From positions 248,001 to 312,000 of the forward strand of contig NZ_JADCJY010000001.1 of assembly GCF_014982715.1 (NCBI RefSeq): 64,000 nucleotides of DNA, in the 5' to 3' direction. The position numbers and the translations under genes were made by a program. This stretch comes from Gallalistipes aquisgranensis. Its GTDB lineage: Bacteria > Bacteroidota > Bacteroidia > Bacteroidales > Rikenellaceae. The notes under the pieces are model-generated. The model was not told the origin of the DNA and did not search any database. It was given only the letters and a program-made list of their open reading frames with translations. Shown in pieces: positions 8,632 to 16,826 of this stretch (position 1 is its first letter; the number at the start of each line of letters is the position of its first letter).

Positions 8632-9404
8632 CCCACGTAGCGGATCGTGTTGCTCAGCGTGAGCAGGTTCAGAACGGTCTGTCCCGTCAGCGTGTAGACC
8701 ATCATGTTGACCGTGTAGTTCCGGTCCGCATGGATCATGTTGAAGGAGACGTTCCATCCGTACTGCACCTGGGAAATCTGGTAGTTCTGCCATTCGGACG
8801 TGTCGAAGTTGAGGATTTCGATGTACTCCGCCATATTGCCCCGGATCATGGGCATGTGGACCTCCACGTGGTCGGAGAAGATACCCACGAAATAGAGTTC
8901 GTTGTAGATCAGCTGGGTCCAGCCTCCGGGCAGCTCCTGCATGCTGTTGGGCAGGAAGCGGAAGTTGTGTGACCGGACCAGCGAGTCGAGCCGTGCGGCG
9001 AAACGTTCCGCCTTGAGCCTGCGCCGTTCGGTGCGGGTCAGCCTGTCCGCATCCTTGTCGGGAACGGACTGCACTTCGGGCGGAATTGTGCGGGGCAGGG
9101 CTACGGGCGTGCTTGGGGGCTCGGCGGCCGGAGCGGGGGGAGCCTGTGCCGGCCGTGCGGAGGCCGGGGGGTCCGTACGGGCCGGTGCCGCCGCGGATAC
9201 GGCGGTATTCTGCCGTATGATTCCGGGGGACATCCCTTCCGTCGGGGAAAGCCCGTCGGAGGCTGTCCCGGCCGGAGCGTCGGCATATTCCGCCACGGCC
9301 GGTTCTCCGGAATAGTCCGGCGGCGAATCGGCCGTCTGTTGTTGCGCCTGCAGGGCCGCACAGCCGCAGAGAAGGAGAATCGGGAGAAACGACATTCCTT
9401 TCAT
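8604..9404 (-). CDS. Secreted DUF4251-like protein with Pro/Ala-rich linker
   Basis: Function unknown. 266 residues with a signal peptide (MKGMSFLPILLLCGCAALQAQ; the Cys may make it a lipoprotein), then about 90 residues rich in Pro, Ala and Thr that look unstructured, a short charged segment (RTERRRLKAERF), and a C-terminal domain of about 120 residues beginning FRFLPNSMQ. The order of that domain (Phe-rich strand, IYNELYFVGIFSDHVEVHMP, and a closing NTIRYVGYIQP) parallels its neighbour at 9408 and, more distantly, the clear DUF4251 protein at 18204. It starts three bases after the stop of the upstream paralogue, so the two are one transcription unit. It overlaps the 3' end of ispF by 28 bases. 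Confidence 0.6.
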   Translation of the reverse strand: MKGMSFLPILLLCGCAALQAQQQTADSPPDYSGEPAVAEYADAPAGTASDGLSPTEGMSPGIIRQNTAVSAAAPARTDPPASARPAQAPPAPAAEPPSTPVALPRTIPPEVQSVPDKDADRLTRTERRRLKAERFAARLDSLVRSHNFRFLPNSMQELPGGWTQLIYNELYFVGIFSDHVEVHMPMIRGNMAEYIEILNFDTSEWQNYQISQVQYGWNVSFNMIHADRNYTVNMMVYTLTGQTVLNLLTLSNTIRYVGYIQPLSKE

Positions 9405-9407
9405 CGC

Positions 9408-9950
9408 CTAATAGTTGCCCATGATGGTGCCGTTGTAGGTCACCGTGTTGTAAAGGTCGGACGAGAGGTTGAGTACCGCTTCGCCGGTGGCTCCGTAGAT
9501 GTTGAGGGTGAAGGTGTAGTTGTTCGCGCTGAAGAGGCTCGAATTGAAGGTGATCGTCCAGCCTTCGTTCGTCTGCTTGGCGATGTAGTTGTCGGGATTG
9601 GTGATCGTGTAGTTGAGTACCGTGATGAAATAGGGCGGGGTGATGCCTTTGATGTAGGGCAGGTAGATGTCCACGAAATCTTCGTACACGCCCAGCTGGA
9701 AGTTGGGGTTGTAGATCATCCTGGTCATGCCGGCCGGCTGGCGCGTGAAACTGCTGGGCAGGAACCGGTAACTGTGGGTGAGCACGATCGAGTCGATGTG
9801 CTTCTTGAATTCGGCCGTCTTGATCTCGCGTTCCTGGACGCGGGCCTGGTGGCGCAGTTCGGAAGCGTGTTTGCGGAGTTCTTCGGGGGAAAGCTGGGCT
9901 ACCGCCGCGTAGCTGCACATGGCAGCCAGACATAATAAAAGATATCTCAT
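9408..9950 (-). CDS. Secreted DUF4251-like protein
   Basis: Function unknown. 180 residues: signal peptide ending near residue 18 (AAVAQ), a charged helix (EELRKHASELRHQARVQERE), then a DUF4251-like domain with YRFLPSSF, VDIYLPYIKG and VTYNGTIMGNY. Same C-terminal fold as the downstream gene 8604-9404, which follows after only three bases; the pair looks like a tandem duplication. The start codon is buried in an 18-bp stem (9941-9979), so expression could be controlled at initiation or by attenuation. Confidence 0.65.
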   Translation of the reverse strand: MRYLLLCLAAMCSYAAVAQLSPEELRKHASELRHQARVQEREIKTAEFKKHIDSIVLTHSYRFLPSSFTRQPAGMTRMIYNPNFQLGVYEDFVDIYLPYIKGITPPYFITVLNYTITNPDNYIAKQTNEGWTITFNSSLFSANNYTFTLNIYGATGEAVLNLSSDLYNTVTYNGTIMGNY

Positions 9951-9979
9951 AGTCGTAAAAGTTTACGCTATGAGATATC
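9941..9979 (-). promoter_or_regulatory. Near-perfect 18-bp hairpin covering the start codon of the DUF4251 gene
   Basis: GATATCTCATAG (9941-9952) and CTATGAGATATC (9968-9979) are exact reverse complements; inside them CGTAAA/TTTACG pair around a two-base loop, leaving one bulged base (9953). The ATG (9950-9948 on the minus strand) is in the downstream arm. On the minus strand the stem is followed by TTTTATTA, so an intragenic attenuator is also possible. Confidence 0.7.
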
Positions 9980-10118
9980 AAATTTCCTGCCCAAACTTCG
10001 GGCTATAAGCTCTTTAGCCTTTTCGTGGCATAGATCGGGCCCTCTAAGGAACCCGACTGCCTCCCGGCCGCCGCTGCGGGCCTCTCCGGACCCGTTCCGC
10101 AGCCGGGGGGAGAGACCG

Positions 10119-10280
10119 TTAGTCGATCGGGGAGAAAACCTCCTTGCCCTCCTGGCAGATGGGGCATACCCAGTCGTCCGGAAGGTCTTCGAAAGCCGTA
10201 CCCGGGTCGATGCCGTTTTCGGGATCGCCCACTTCGGGGTCATAGATGTAGCCGCAGACTTCGCATTTGTACTTTTTCAT
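10119..10280 (-). CDS. Rubredoxin
   Basis: Small non-haem iron electron carrier of the cytoplasm, usual in anaerobes for oxygen or peroxide detoxification. The 53-residue protein has both CxxC iron loops, KCEVCGY (Cys6, Cys9) and WVCPICQEG (Cys39, Cys42), and the family length exactly. The start is the ATG at 10280; the stop is at 10119. It follows purB by 45 bases on the same strand. A hairpin (GCTGCGG/CCGCAGC on the minus strand) in the 168 bases after it may end the transcript. Confidence 0.95.
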   Translation of the reverse strand: MKKYKCEVCGYIYDPEVGDPENGIDPGTAFEDLPDDWVCPICQEGKEVFSPID

Positions 10281-10325
10281 AATCCTGTGTTTTTGTGTGA
10301 TTGAATGATAATTGTATGACGGGTA

Positions 10326-11672
10326 TTAATAGATGCCTGTGTAGGTCTGGGGTGTGAGACGGTGCAGTTCCTCCTTTACGCTCGGTTTCACGTCCAGCTG
10401 GTCGATGAATTGGCCGATGTCCTCTTTGGTCACGGGCTTGTTGGTGCGTGTCAGGGCCTTGAGTGCTTCGTAGGGGGCCGGATACTGCTCCCTGCGGAGG
10501 ATCGTCTGGATGCCTTCGGCCACCACCGCCCAGTTGCGGTCGAGGTCCTGGCTGATCGCTTCGGTGTTGATGATGAGCTTGCCCAGGCCCTTGAGGATCG
10601 ACTTGAGGGCGATCAGCGTGTGGGCCGCGGGTACCCCGATGTTGCGCAGGGTGGTCGAGTCGGTCAGGTCGCGCTGCATCCGCGAGACAGGCAGTTTGGC
10701 CGACAAATGCTGGAAGATGGCGTTCGCCATGCCGAGGTTGCCCTCGGCGTTCTCGAAGTCGATCGGGTTCACCTTGTGCGGCATGGCCGAAGAGCCCACT
10801 TCGCCCGCCTTGATTTTCTGCTTGAAATACTCCATGGAGATATAGGTCCACATGTCGCGGCAGAAGTCGATGAGAATGGTGTTGATCCGCTTGAACCCGT
10901 CGAAGATGGCGGCCATGTTGTCGTAATGTTCGATCTGGGTGGTCGTCTGCGAGCGGTCCAGGTGAAGGATGTCGTTGACGAACCGGTTGGCGAAGGCTAC
11001 CCAGTCGATTTCGGGATAGGCGGCCATGTGGGCGTTGAAGTTCCCCGTGGCGCCTCCGAACTTGGCCGGGGCGGGGATGCGGCGCAGCAGGGCCATCTGT
11101 TTTTCGAGCCGTTCGACGAAGACCCGTATCTCCTTGCCCAGCTTGGTGGGCGAGGCGGGCTGGCCGTGGGTGTGGGCCAGCAGGGGAATGTTCTCCCATT
11201 CGGTGGCCAGCGACGACAGCTTGGCCACAAGTTCTTCCAGCTGGGGATAGTAGACCCGGTGGGTGGCGTCCTTGAGGCTCAGAGGAATGGCCGTGTTATT
11301 GATGTCCTGCGAGGTGAGGCCGAAATGGACGAACTCCTTGACGCCGGAGAGTTCCAGAGTATCCATTTTCTCCTTGATGAAATATTCCACGGCCTTGACG
11401 TCGTGGTTGGTGGTCTTTTCGATCTCCTTGACCCGCAGGGCCTCTTCGACGGTGAAGTCGCGGTAGATGTCGCGCAGCTTCTCGAACAGGGACGGATCGA
11501 CTCCTTCGAGCTGGGGCAGGGGGATGTCGCACAGGGCGATGAAGTATTCGATCTCGACCAGCACCCGGTAGCGGATCAGGGCGAATTCGGAAAAATAGTT
11601 GTCCAGCGGTTCCGCGCTGGCCCTGTAACGGCCGTCTACGGGGGATATGGCAGTGATTTTGCTCAGTTCCAT
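10326..11672 (-). CDS. purB: Adenylosuccinate lyase
   Basis: Cleaves SAICAR and adenylosuccinate, releasing fumarate, in purine synthesis. The 448-residue enzyme has the fumarase/aspartase-superfamily signature GSSAMPHKVNPIDFENAEGN near residue 300, AHTHGQPASPTKLGKE near residue 170 and FGLTSQDINNTAIP near 120. The start at 11672 (MELSKITAISPVDGRY) matches the family N-terminus; an upstream in-frame ATG would add 20 unrelated residues. The promoter on the minus strand overlaps a 17-bp palindrome. Confidence 0.96.
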   Translation of the reverse strand: MELSKITAISPVDGRYRASAEPLDNYFSEFALIRYRVLVEIEYFIALCDIPLPQLEGVDPSLFEKLRDIYRDFTVEEALRVKEIEKTTNHDVKAVEYFIKEKMDTLELSGVKEFVHFGLTSQDINNTAIPLSLKDATHRVYYPQLEELVAKLSSLATEWENIPLLAHTHGQPASPTKLGKEIRVFVERLEKQMALLRRIPAPAKFGGATGNFNAHMAAYPEIDWVAFANRFVNDILHLDRSQTTTQIEHYDNMAAIFDGFKRINTILIDFCRDMWTYISMEYFKQKIKAGEVGSSAMPHKVNPIDFENAEGNLGMANAIFQHLSAKLPVSRMQRDLTDSTTLRNIGVPAAHTLIALKSILKGLGKLIINTEAISQDLDRNWAVVAEGIQTILRREQYPAPYEALKALTRTNKPVTKEDIGQFIDQLDVKPSVKEELHRLTPQTYTGIY

Positions 11673-11721
11673 GAGTTTTTTCTTTTGTTGCGGAATACAA
11701 TAAATTGTTAGGTTCGAATGA

Positions 11722-11754
11722 CAAAGATACAATATTATATTGTACGAAGGGCAA
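11722..11754 (-). promoter_or_regulatory. purB promoter overlapping a 17-bp palindrome
   Basis: On the minus strand: TATCTTTG (11729-11722) with TTGC 21 bases upstream (11754-11751). Between and into the -7 box lies the perfect palindrome TACAATATTATATTGTA (11728-11744), a good candidate operator. Confidence 0.65.
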
Positions 11755-11833
11755 GAAACCTCTCTCTTCGCTGCAAAATTATTACCAAACTATTTTAGAG
11801 GAAGCCCCGGACAATAAATCGGAAAATTGTCGT

Positions 11834-11841
11834 TATCTTTG
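11834..11841 (+). promoter_or_regulatory. -7 box (TATCTTTG) for the Mla-type operon
   Basis: Consensus TAnnTTTG, 27 bases before the ATG at 11869. No convincing -33 element. Confidence 0.55.
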
Positions 11842-11868
11842 CATAGTTTATCGTGGTACGCTGATTTT

Positions 11869-12189
11869 ATGGAGGCATTTCTTTCGTTTCTCTTTTTTCT
11901 GATTCTGGGCTTTTACGCGGTGGGGGCTCTGGGCCGCTGGCTGCTGCGACGCTGGATCGGGAAAAAGCAGCAGGAGTTCGCCGAGCGTTTCGCGGGTACC
12001 TCTTCGGAGGCATTCCGCGGTTTTTCGTGGAATTCCGGGGCCCGTACCCGCCGGCCTTCGGCCCGGGAAGGCGAGGTGACCGTGCAGCAGACGGCACGCG
12101 CCCCGAAAAAGCGGGTGAGCGGTACGGTGGGGGATTACGTGGAGTTCGAAGAGATCACGAGCGGGGAACGGACCGACCAACCTTCGTAG
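11869..12189 (+). CDS. DUF4834 family small membrane protein
   Basis: Function unknown. 106 residues: one N-terminal membrane segment (MEAFLSFLFFLILGFYAVGALGR, residues about 3-24) followed by a basic cytoplasmic tail with a conserved-looking GDYVEFEEI motif near the C-terminus, the usual architecture of DUF4834. It is first in an operon with the MlaE- and MlaF-like genes (13 bases before the permease), so a role with that lipid transporter is plausible but not shown. The start at 11869 is just downstream of the -7 box; the longer frame would begin before the promoter. Confidence 0.65.
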   Translation: MEAFLSFLFFLILGFYAVGALGRWLLRRWIGKKQQEFAERFAGTSSEAFRGFSWNSGARTRRPSAREGEVTVQQTARAPKKRVSGTVGDYVEFEEITSGERTDQPS

Positions 12190-12202
12190 AAATAGATCGC
12201 CT

Positions 12203-12943
12203 ATGAAACTTTTCGCCCTCTTTGGGAACTATTGCATTCTGATGTCGAAGGTCTTTTCGAGGCCTGAGAAGCGGAGCATCTACCGCCGGCGGATTCTCTT
12301 CGAGATGGAGTCGCTGGGGCTCAATTCGATCGGTATCGCGGCCCTGATCTCGGTCTTCATGGGGGCCGTCATCACCCTCCAGATGTCAATCAACCTCGAA
12401 TCGCCCTTCATTCCCCGTTATCTGATCGGCTACGCCACCCGTGAGTCGATGATTCTCGAATTCAGTTCGACGGTAGTGGCGCTCATCCTGGCCGGCAAGG
12501 TGGGGTCGAATATCGCCTCCGAGATCGGGACCATGCGTATCACCGAGCAGATCGACGCGCTGGAGATCATGGGCGTCAACTCGGCCAGTTACCTGATCCT
12601 GCCCAAGATCGTGGCCACGGTCTTCTTCTTTCCCTTCCTGACAATCCTCAGCATCCTGATCGGTACGGCCGGGGGGTATCTGATCGCCATTTTCACGGGC
12701 GTGATGAATCCGGGCGACTACATCGACGGGCTGATGTACAGTTTCAAACTCTTTTCGATCTGGTACTCGCTCATCAAGATCGCCGTCTACGCCTTTCTCA
12801 TCACTTCGATTTCCGGATTTTACGGCTATTTCGCGCAGGGCAATTCGCTGGAAGTGGGGCGTGCCAGCACGAAGGCGGTGGTCGTCAGCTCGGTGATGAT
12901 CCTGATTTTCGACCTGATCCTCACTCAACTCCTATTGATATGA
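12203..12943 (+). CDS. MlaE-type ABC transporter permease
   Basis: Inner-membrane permease of the Mla/YrbE family, which moves phospholipids between the two membranes. 246 residues, five or six membrane segments, with the family core GSNIASEIGTMRITEQIDAL at about residues 98-117 and a GFYGYFAQGNSLEVG loop near the C-terminus. It overlaps the ATP-binding gene by four bases (ATGA), a clear operon. No MCE-domain (MlaD) gene is in this window next to it. Confidence 0.9.
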   Translation: MKLFALFGNYCILMSKVFSRPEKRSIYRRRILFEMESLGLNSIGIAALISVFMGAVITLQMSINLESPFIPRYLIGYATRESMILEFSSTVVALILAGKVGSNIASEIGTMRITEQIDALEIMGVNSASYLILPKIVATVFFFPFLTILSILIGTAGGYLIAIFTGVMNPGDYIDGLMYSFKLFSIWYSLIKIAVYAFLITSISGFYGYFAQGNSLEVGRASTKAVVVSSVMILIFDLILTQLLLI

Positions 12944-13701
12944 TACGTACGGAACATCTGGTCAAGTCGTTCGACGGAAGGGTCGTGCTCAACGACATCA
13001 GCGTGGAGTTCGACCAGGGGAAAACCAACCTCATCATCGGCCAGAGCGGTTCGGGCAAGACCGTACTGCTGAAGTCGATCGTAGGGCTGCATCCGATCGA
13101 CAGCGGCGAGATATACTACGACGACGTGCTCTTTTCGAACCTCGATTTCAAGGAGCGCAAACTGATCCGCCGCGATGTGGGGATGATTTTCCAGGGCGGT
13201 GCCCTGCTCGACTCCTCGACGGTGGAGGAGAACGTGAAGCTGCCGCTCGACCTTTTCACGACGCAGAGCGAGAGGGAGAAACTCGAACGGGTGAACTTCT
13301 GCCTGCGGAGGGTGAACCTTCAGGATGCCAACGGGCTCTATCCTGCTGAGCTGAGCGGCGGCATGGTCAAGCGGGTGGCCATCGCGCGGGCGATCGTGAT
13401 GAATCCCCGGTACCTGTTCTGCGACGAGCCCAATTCGGGTCTCGATCCGAAGACCTCGGTGGTGATCGACAACCTGATCCACGAGATTACGGTGGAGTAC
13501 GGCATGACCACCATCATAAATACGCACGACATGAACTCCGTGATGGAGATCGGCGAGAAAATTGTATTCCTCCACGAGGGCCGCAAATGGTGGGAGGGAA
13601 CGAAGAAGGACATTCTTCATTCGAAAAACCGCGAACTCAACGATTTCGTCTTCGCTTCGGCCATGGCCAAGCGGGCCAAGGAGTGCACGGAAACCCGTTA
13701 A
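12940..13701 (+). CDS. MlaF-type ABC transporter ATP-binding protein
   Basis: ATPase of the Mla-type lipid transporter. 253 residues with Walker A GQSGSGKT (about residues 34-41), the signature LSGGMVKRVAIARAI, Walker B YLFCDEPNSGLDP and switch His in NTHDMNSV. Gly-Met in place of the usual Gly-Gln in the signature is shared with MlaF proteins. Translationally coupled to the permease by a four-base overlap. It is followed by the gapA promoter. Confidence 0.92.
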   Translation: MIRTEHLVKSFDGRVVLNDISVEFDQGKTNLIIGQSGSGKTVLLKSIVGLHPIDSGEIYYDDVLFSNLDFKERKLIRRDVGMIFQGGALLDSSTVEENVKLPLDLFTTQSEREKLERVNFCLRRVNLQDANGLYPAELSGGMVKRVAIARAIVMNPRYLFCDEPNSGLDPKTSVVIDNLIHEITVEYGMTTIINTHDMNSVMEIGEKIVFLHEGRKWWEGTKKDILHSKNRELNDFVFASAMAKRAKECTETR

Positions 13702-13720
13702 TAAAAATATTTAAAAATTT

Positions 13721-13752
13721 TTTGGTTACGATTTTGAAATTGTTTATTTTTG
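13721..13752 (+). promoter_or_regulatory. gapA promoter (TTTG 13721-13724, TATTTTTG 13745-13752)
   Basis: Both Bacteroidota elements with a 20-base spacer in an AT-rich patch; about 58 bases before the ATG, leaving a short AT-rich leader. Confidence 0.8.
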
Positions 13753-13804
13753 CCGTGCGTTAGAACGCGAAAAAAGAGAGGAATAAGTTCAAACCTAATA
13801 ATAA

Positions 13805-14818
<1,014 letters not shown>

Positions 14819-14837
14819 TTTCAAGCCATATATCTGA

Positions 14838-14867
14838 AAAACGGCGCCTCGAAGGCGCCGTTTTTTT
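14838..14867 (+). terminator. Rho-independent terminator after gapA
   Basis: AAAACGGCGCC, loop TCGAA, GGCGCCGTTTT, ending in seven T (14861-14867). Confidence 0.93.
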
Positions 14868-14913
14868 GTCCGGGGAGGGCGGCACCGCATTTTTTATCTT
14901 CGGCGAAAAGAGT

Positions 14914-14921
14914 TACTTTTG
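14914..14921 (+). promoter_or_regulatory. -7 box (TACTTTTG) for engB
   Basis: TAnnTTTG, 17 bases before the ATG at 14939, which fixes that start. Confidence 0.6.
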
Positions 14922-14938
14922 CCGGAAATCTTCCTGCA

Positions 14939-15532
14939 ATGAATATTACCTCCGCACAGTTCAGATGCAGCAGCAGCAAGCTGTCCCAGATGCCGGACGA
15001 CCGGCCGGAGTTCGCCTTCATCGGGCGGAGCAACGTGGGCAAGTCGTCACTCATCAACATGCTGACGGATCGTCCGGGGCTGGCCAAGGTGTCCGGACAG
15101 CCGGGCAAGACCCGCCTGGCGAATCATTTTCTGATCAACGGGGCGTGGTATCTGGTCGACCTTCCGGGATACGGCTATGCCCGGGTGGCCAGGAGCCGGC
15201 GGGAGGAGTTTTCGAAGCTGATCCGGGATTACATTATGCGCGGTCCGAGGCTCCATTTCCTCTTCGTGCTGGTGGATTCGAGGCTGGAACCCCAGCGGAT
15301 CGACCTCGATTTTATCCGGATGCTGGGCGAGGAGGGGATACCTTTCGGGATCGTCTTCACCAAGGGGGACAAACTGTCGGCCGACCGGCTTGCCTCGAAC
15401 GTGGCGCATTACAAACGCCGTCTGCTCGAAGAGTGGGAGGAACTGCCTCCGGTCTTCCTCACCTCGTCGGAAAAGAAACTGGGGCGCGACGGGATTCTCT
15501 CCTTTATCGGCGAAAGTTTAAATGATTGTTAA
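14939..15532 (+). CDS. engB: Ribosome biogenesis GTP-binding protein (YsxC/EngB)
   Basis: Essential GTPase of 50S subunit assembly. 197 residues with G1 GRSNVGKSS (29-37), G3 VDLPGYGYA, G4 FTKGDKL and a PGKTR segment for G2. Length and start fit the family. The small distance to prs (77 bases) contains a separate promoter for prs, so the two genes are probably independent. Confidence 0.93.
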   Translation: MNITSAQFRCSSSKLSQMPDDRPEFAFIGRSNVGKSSLINMLTDRPGLAKVSGQPGKTRLANHFLINGAWYLVDLPGYGYARVARSRREEFSKLIRDYIMRGPRLHFLFVLVDSRLEPQRIDLDFIRMLGEEGIPFGIVFTKGDKLSADRLASNVAHYKRRLLEEWEELPPVFLTSSEKKLGRDGILSFIGESLNDC

Positions 15533-15573
15533 TAAAAAAGCGCTTTTCGGATACGAATTTCATTCGTAAACAT

Positions 15574-15581
15574 TACTTTTG
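15574..15581 (+). promoter_or_regulatory. -7 box (TACTTTTG) for prs
   Basis: TAnnTTTG, 28 bases before the prs ATG; rules out the upstream in-frame TTG at 15526. Confidence 0.6.
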
Positions 15582-15609
15582 TGGTCGAAACAGACCAAAC
15601 CCTAAAACG

Positions 15610-16551
15610 ATGGCGATACATAAACTCAAATTTTTTGCCTGCCGGGAGTCCCGTTACCTGGCGGAGAAGATAGCCAAGAGCTACGGAACGGAGTTGGGCG
15701 ACTCTTCGGTGCTGGAGTTCAGCGACGGCGAGTTCCAGCCCGCCTACAACGAGAGTATCCGTGGCTGCACGGTCTTTATCGTAGCCTCCACGTTCCCGCC
15801 TACGGACAACCTGATGGAACTCCTGCTGATGATCGACGCCGCCCACCGTGCGTCGGCCCACCGTGTGATCGCCGTCATGCCTTATTTCGGCTGGGCCCGT
15901 CAGGACCGGAAGGATCGTCCGAGGGTTTCGATCGGTGCCAAACTGGTGGCCAATCTGCTGCGTGCCGCCGGGGTGGACCGCATCATGACGATGGACCTGC
16001 ATGCGGACCAGATACAGGGTTTCTTCGACATTCCGGTCGATCATCTCTATGCCAGCGGCATTTTCGTCCCCTATATCAACGGGCTCAACATGGAGGACCT
16101 CTCCATCGCGGCGCCCGACATGGGCGGGGCCAAGCGGGCCCATGCCTATTCGCAGTATCTGCACGCCCCGATGATCATCAGCCACAAGCAGCGCGAGAAG
16201 GCCAACGTCGTGGGAAGCATGACTGCGATCGGCGATGTCGAGGGACGCAACATCATCATTCTCGACGACATGATCGACACGGCCGGGACAATCACCAAGG
16301 CGGCCGACATGCTGATGGAAAAGGGGGCCAAGAGTGTCCGGGCCGCCGCTACGCATGCCGTGCTTTCGGGGCCGGCCTACGAACGGATCAACAACAGTTC
16401 GCTCAGCGAGGTGATCGTGACCGATACGATTCCCCTGCGCAAGGATAAGGACACCTCGAAGTTCACGGTGCTCTCGGTGGCCGACATCTTCGCAGATGTG
16501 ATCGAACGGGTGCACAATTACAAGGAGATCAGCTCCCGGTTTATTTTTTAG
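15610..16551 (+). CDS. prs: Ribose-phosphate pyrophosphokinase
   Basis: Makes PRPP from ribose 5-phosphate and ATP for nucleotides, His and Trp. 313 residues, family length. Seen: GWARQDRKDRPR (ATP-binding loop), the DLHADQIQGFF segment, and the PRPP-binding loop ILDDMIDTAGTITKA. The ATG at 15610 matches the family start. Confidence 0.95.
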   Translation: MAIHKLKFFACRESRYLAEKIAKSYGTELGDSSVLEFSDGEFQPAYNESIRGCTVFIVASTFPPTDNLMELLLMIDAAHRASAHRVIAVMPYFGWARQDRKDRPRVSIGAKLVANLLRAAGVDRIMTMDLHADQIQGFFDIPVDHLYASGIFVPYINGLNMEDLSIAAPDMGGAKRAHAYSQYLHAPMIISHKQREKANVVGSMTAIGDVEGRNIIILDDMIDTAGTITKAADMLMEKGAKSVRAAATHAVLSGPAYERINNSSLSEVIVTDTIPLRKDKDTSKFTVLSVADIFADVIERVHNYKEISSRFIF

Positions 16552-16601
16552 CGGGAGGGTGTGAATTCTTTCCGTCTGCGGGCGGAAAAGTGACGGTTCC
16601 G

Positions 16602-16633
16602 TTTGGTTTATCCCGGAAAATACGTTACATTTG
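16602..16633 (+). promoter_or_regulatory. tRNA-Ser promoter (TTTG 16602-16605, TACATTTG 16626-16633)
   Basis: Both elements with a 20-base spacer, 26 bases before the mature tRNA 5' end. Confidence 0.75.
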
Positions 16634-16659
16634 CACCACGAAAGACAAGACATAGGTCC

Positions 16660-16749
16660 GGAGAGGTGGGTGAGTGGCTGAAACCAGTAGTTTGCTAAAC
16701 TGCCGTACGGGTAACTGTACCACGGGTTCGAATCCCGTCCTCTCCGCCA
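16660..16749 (+). tRNA. tRNA-Ser (anticodon GCU)
   Basis: Acceptor stem GGAGAGG (16660-16666) with CCTCTCC (16739-16745), discriminator G and encoded CCA (16747-16749). Anticodon loop TTGCTAA gives GCU, reading AGC/AGU. The long variable arm and T-arm ACGGG-TTCGAAT-CCCGT are as expected for a class II tRNA. 90 bases with CCA. Confidence 0.95.
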
Positions 16750-16756
16750 GATCTGA

Positions 16757-16786
16757 AAAGCCGGCCCTTTATGGGGCCGGCTTTTT
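16757..16786 (+). terminator. Rho-independent terminator after tRNA-Ser
   Basis: AAAAGCCGGCCC, six-base loop, GGGCCGGC followed by five T. Confidence 0.9.
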
Positions 16787-16826
16787 CATTTGAATATCCG
16801 TCTTACCCGCTACTGAATCGGTCGAT

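Noticed and set aside
10326-11732. Upstream start for purB at 11732
   Set aside because: It would place 20 unrelated residues before the conserved N-terminus and lie on top of the promoter.
16660-16749. tRNA-Ser as a phage or island attachment site
   Set aside because: No integrase nearby and no repeat of the tRNA 3' end was seen; the following genes look like ordinary chromosome.
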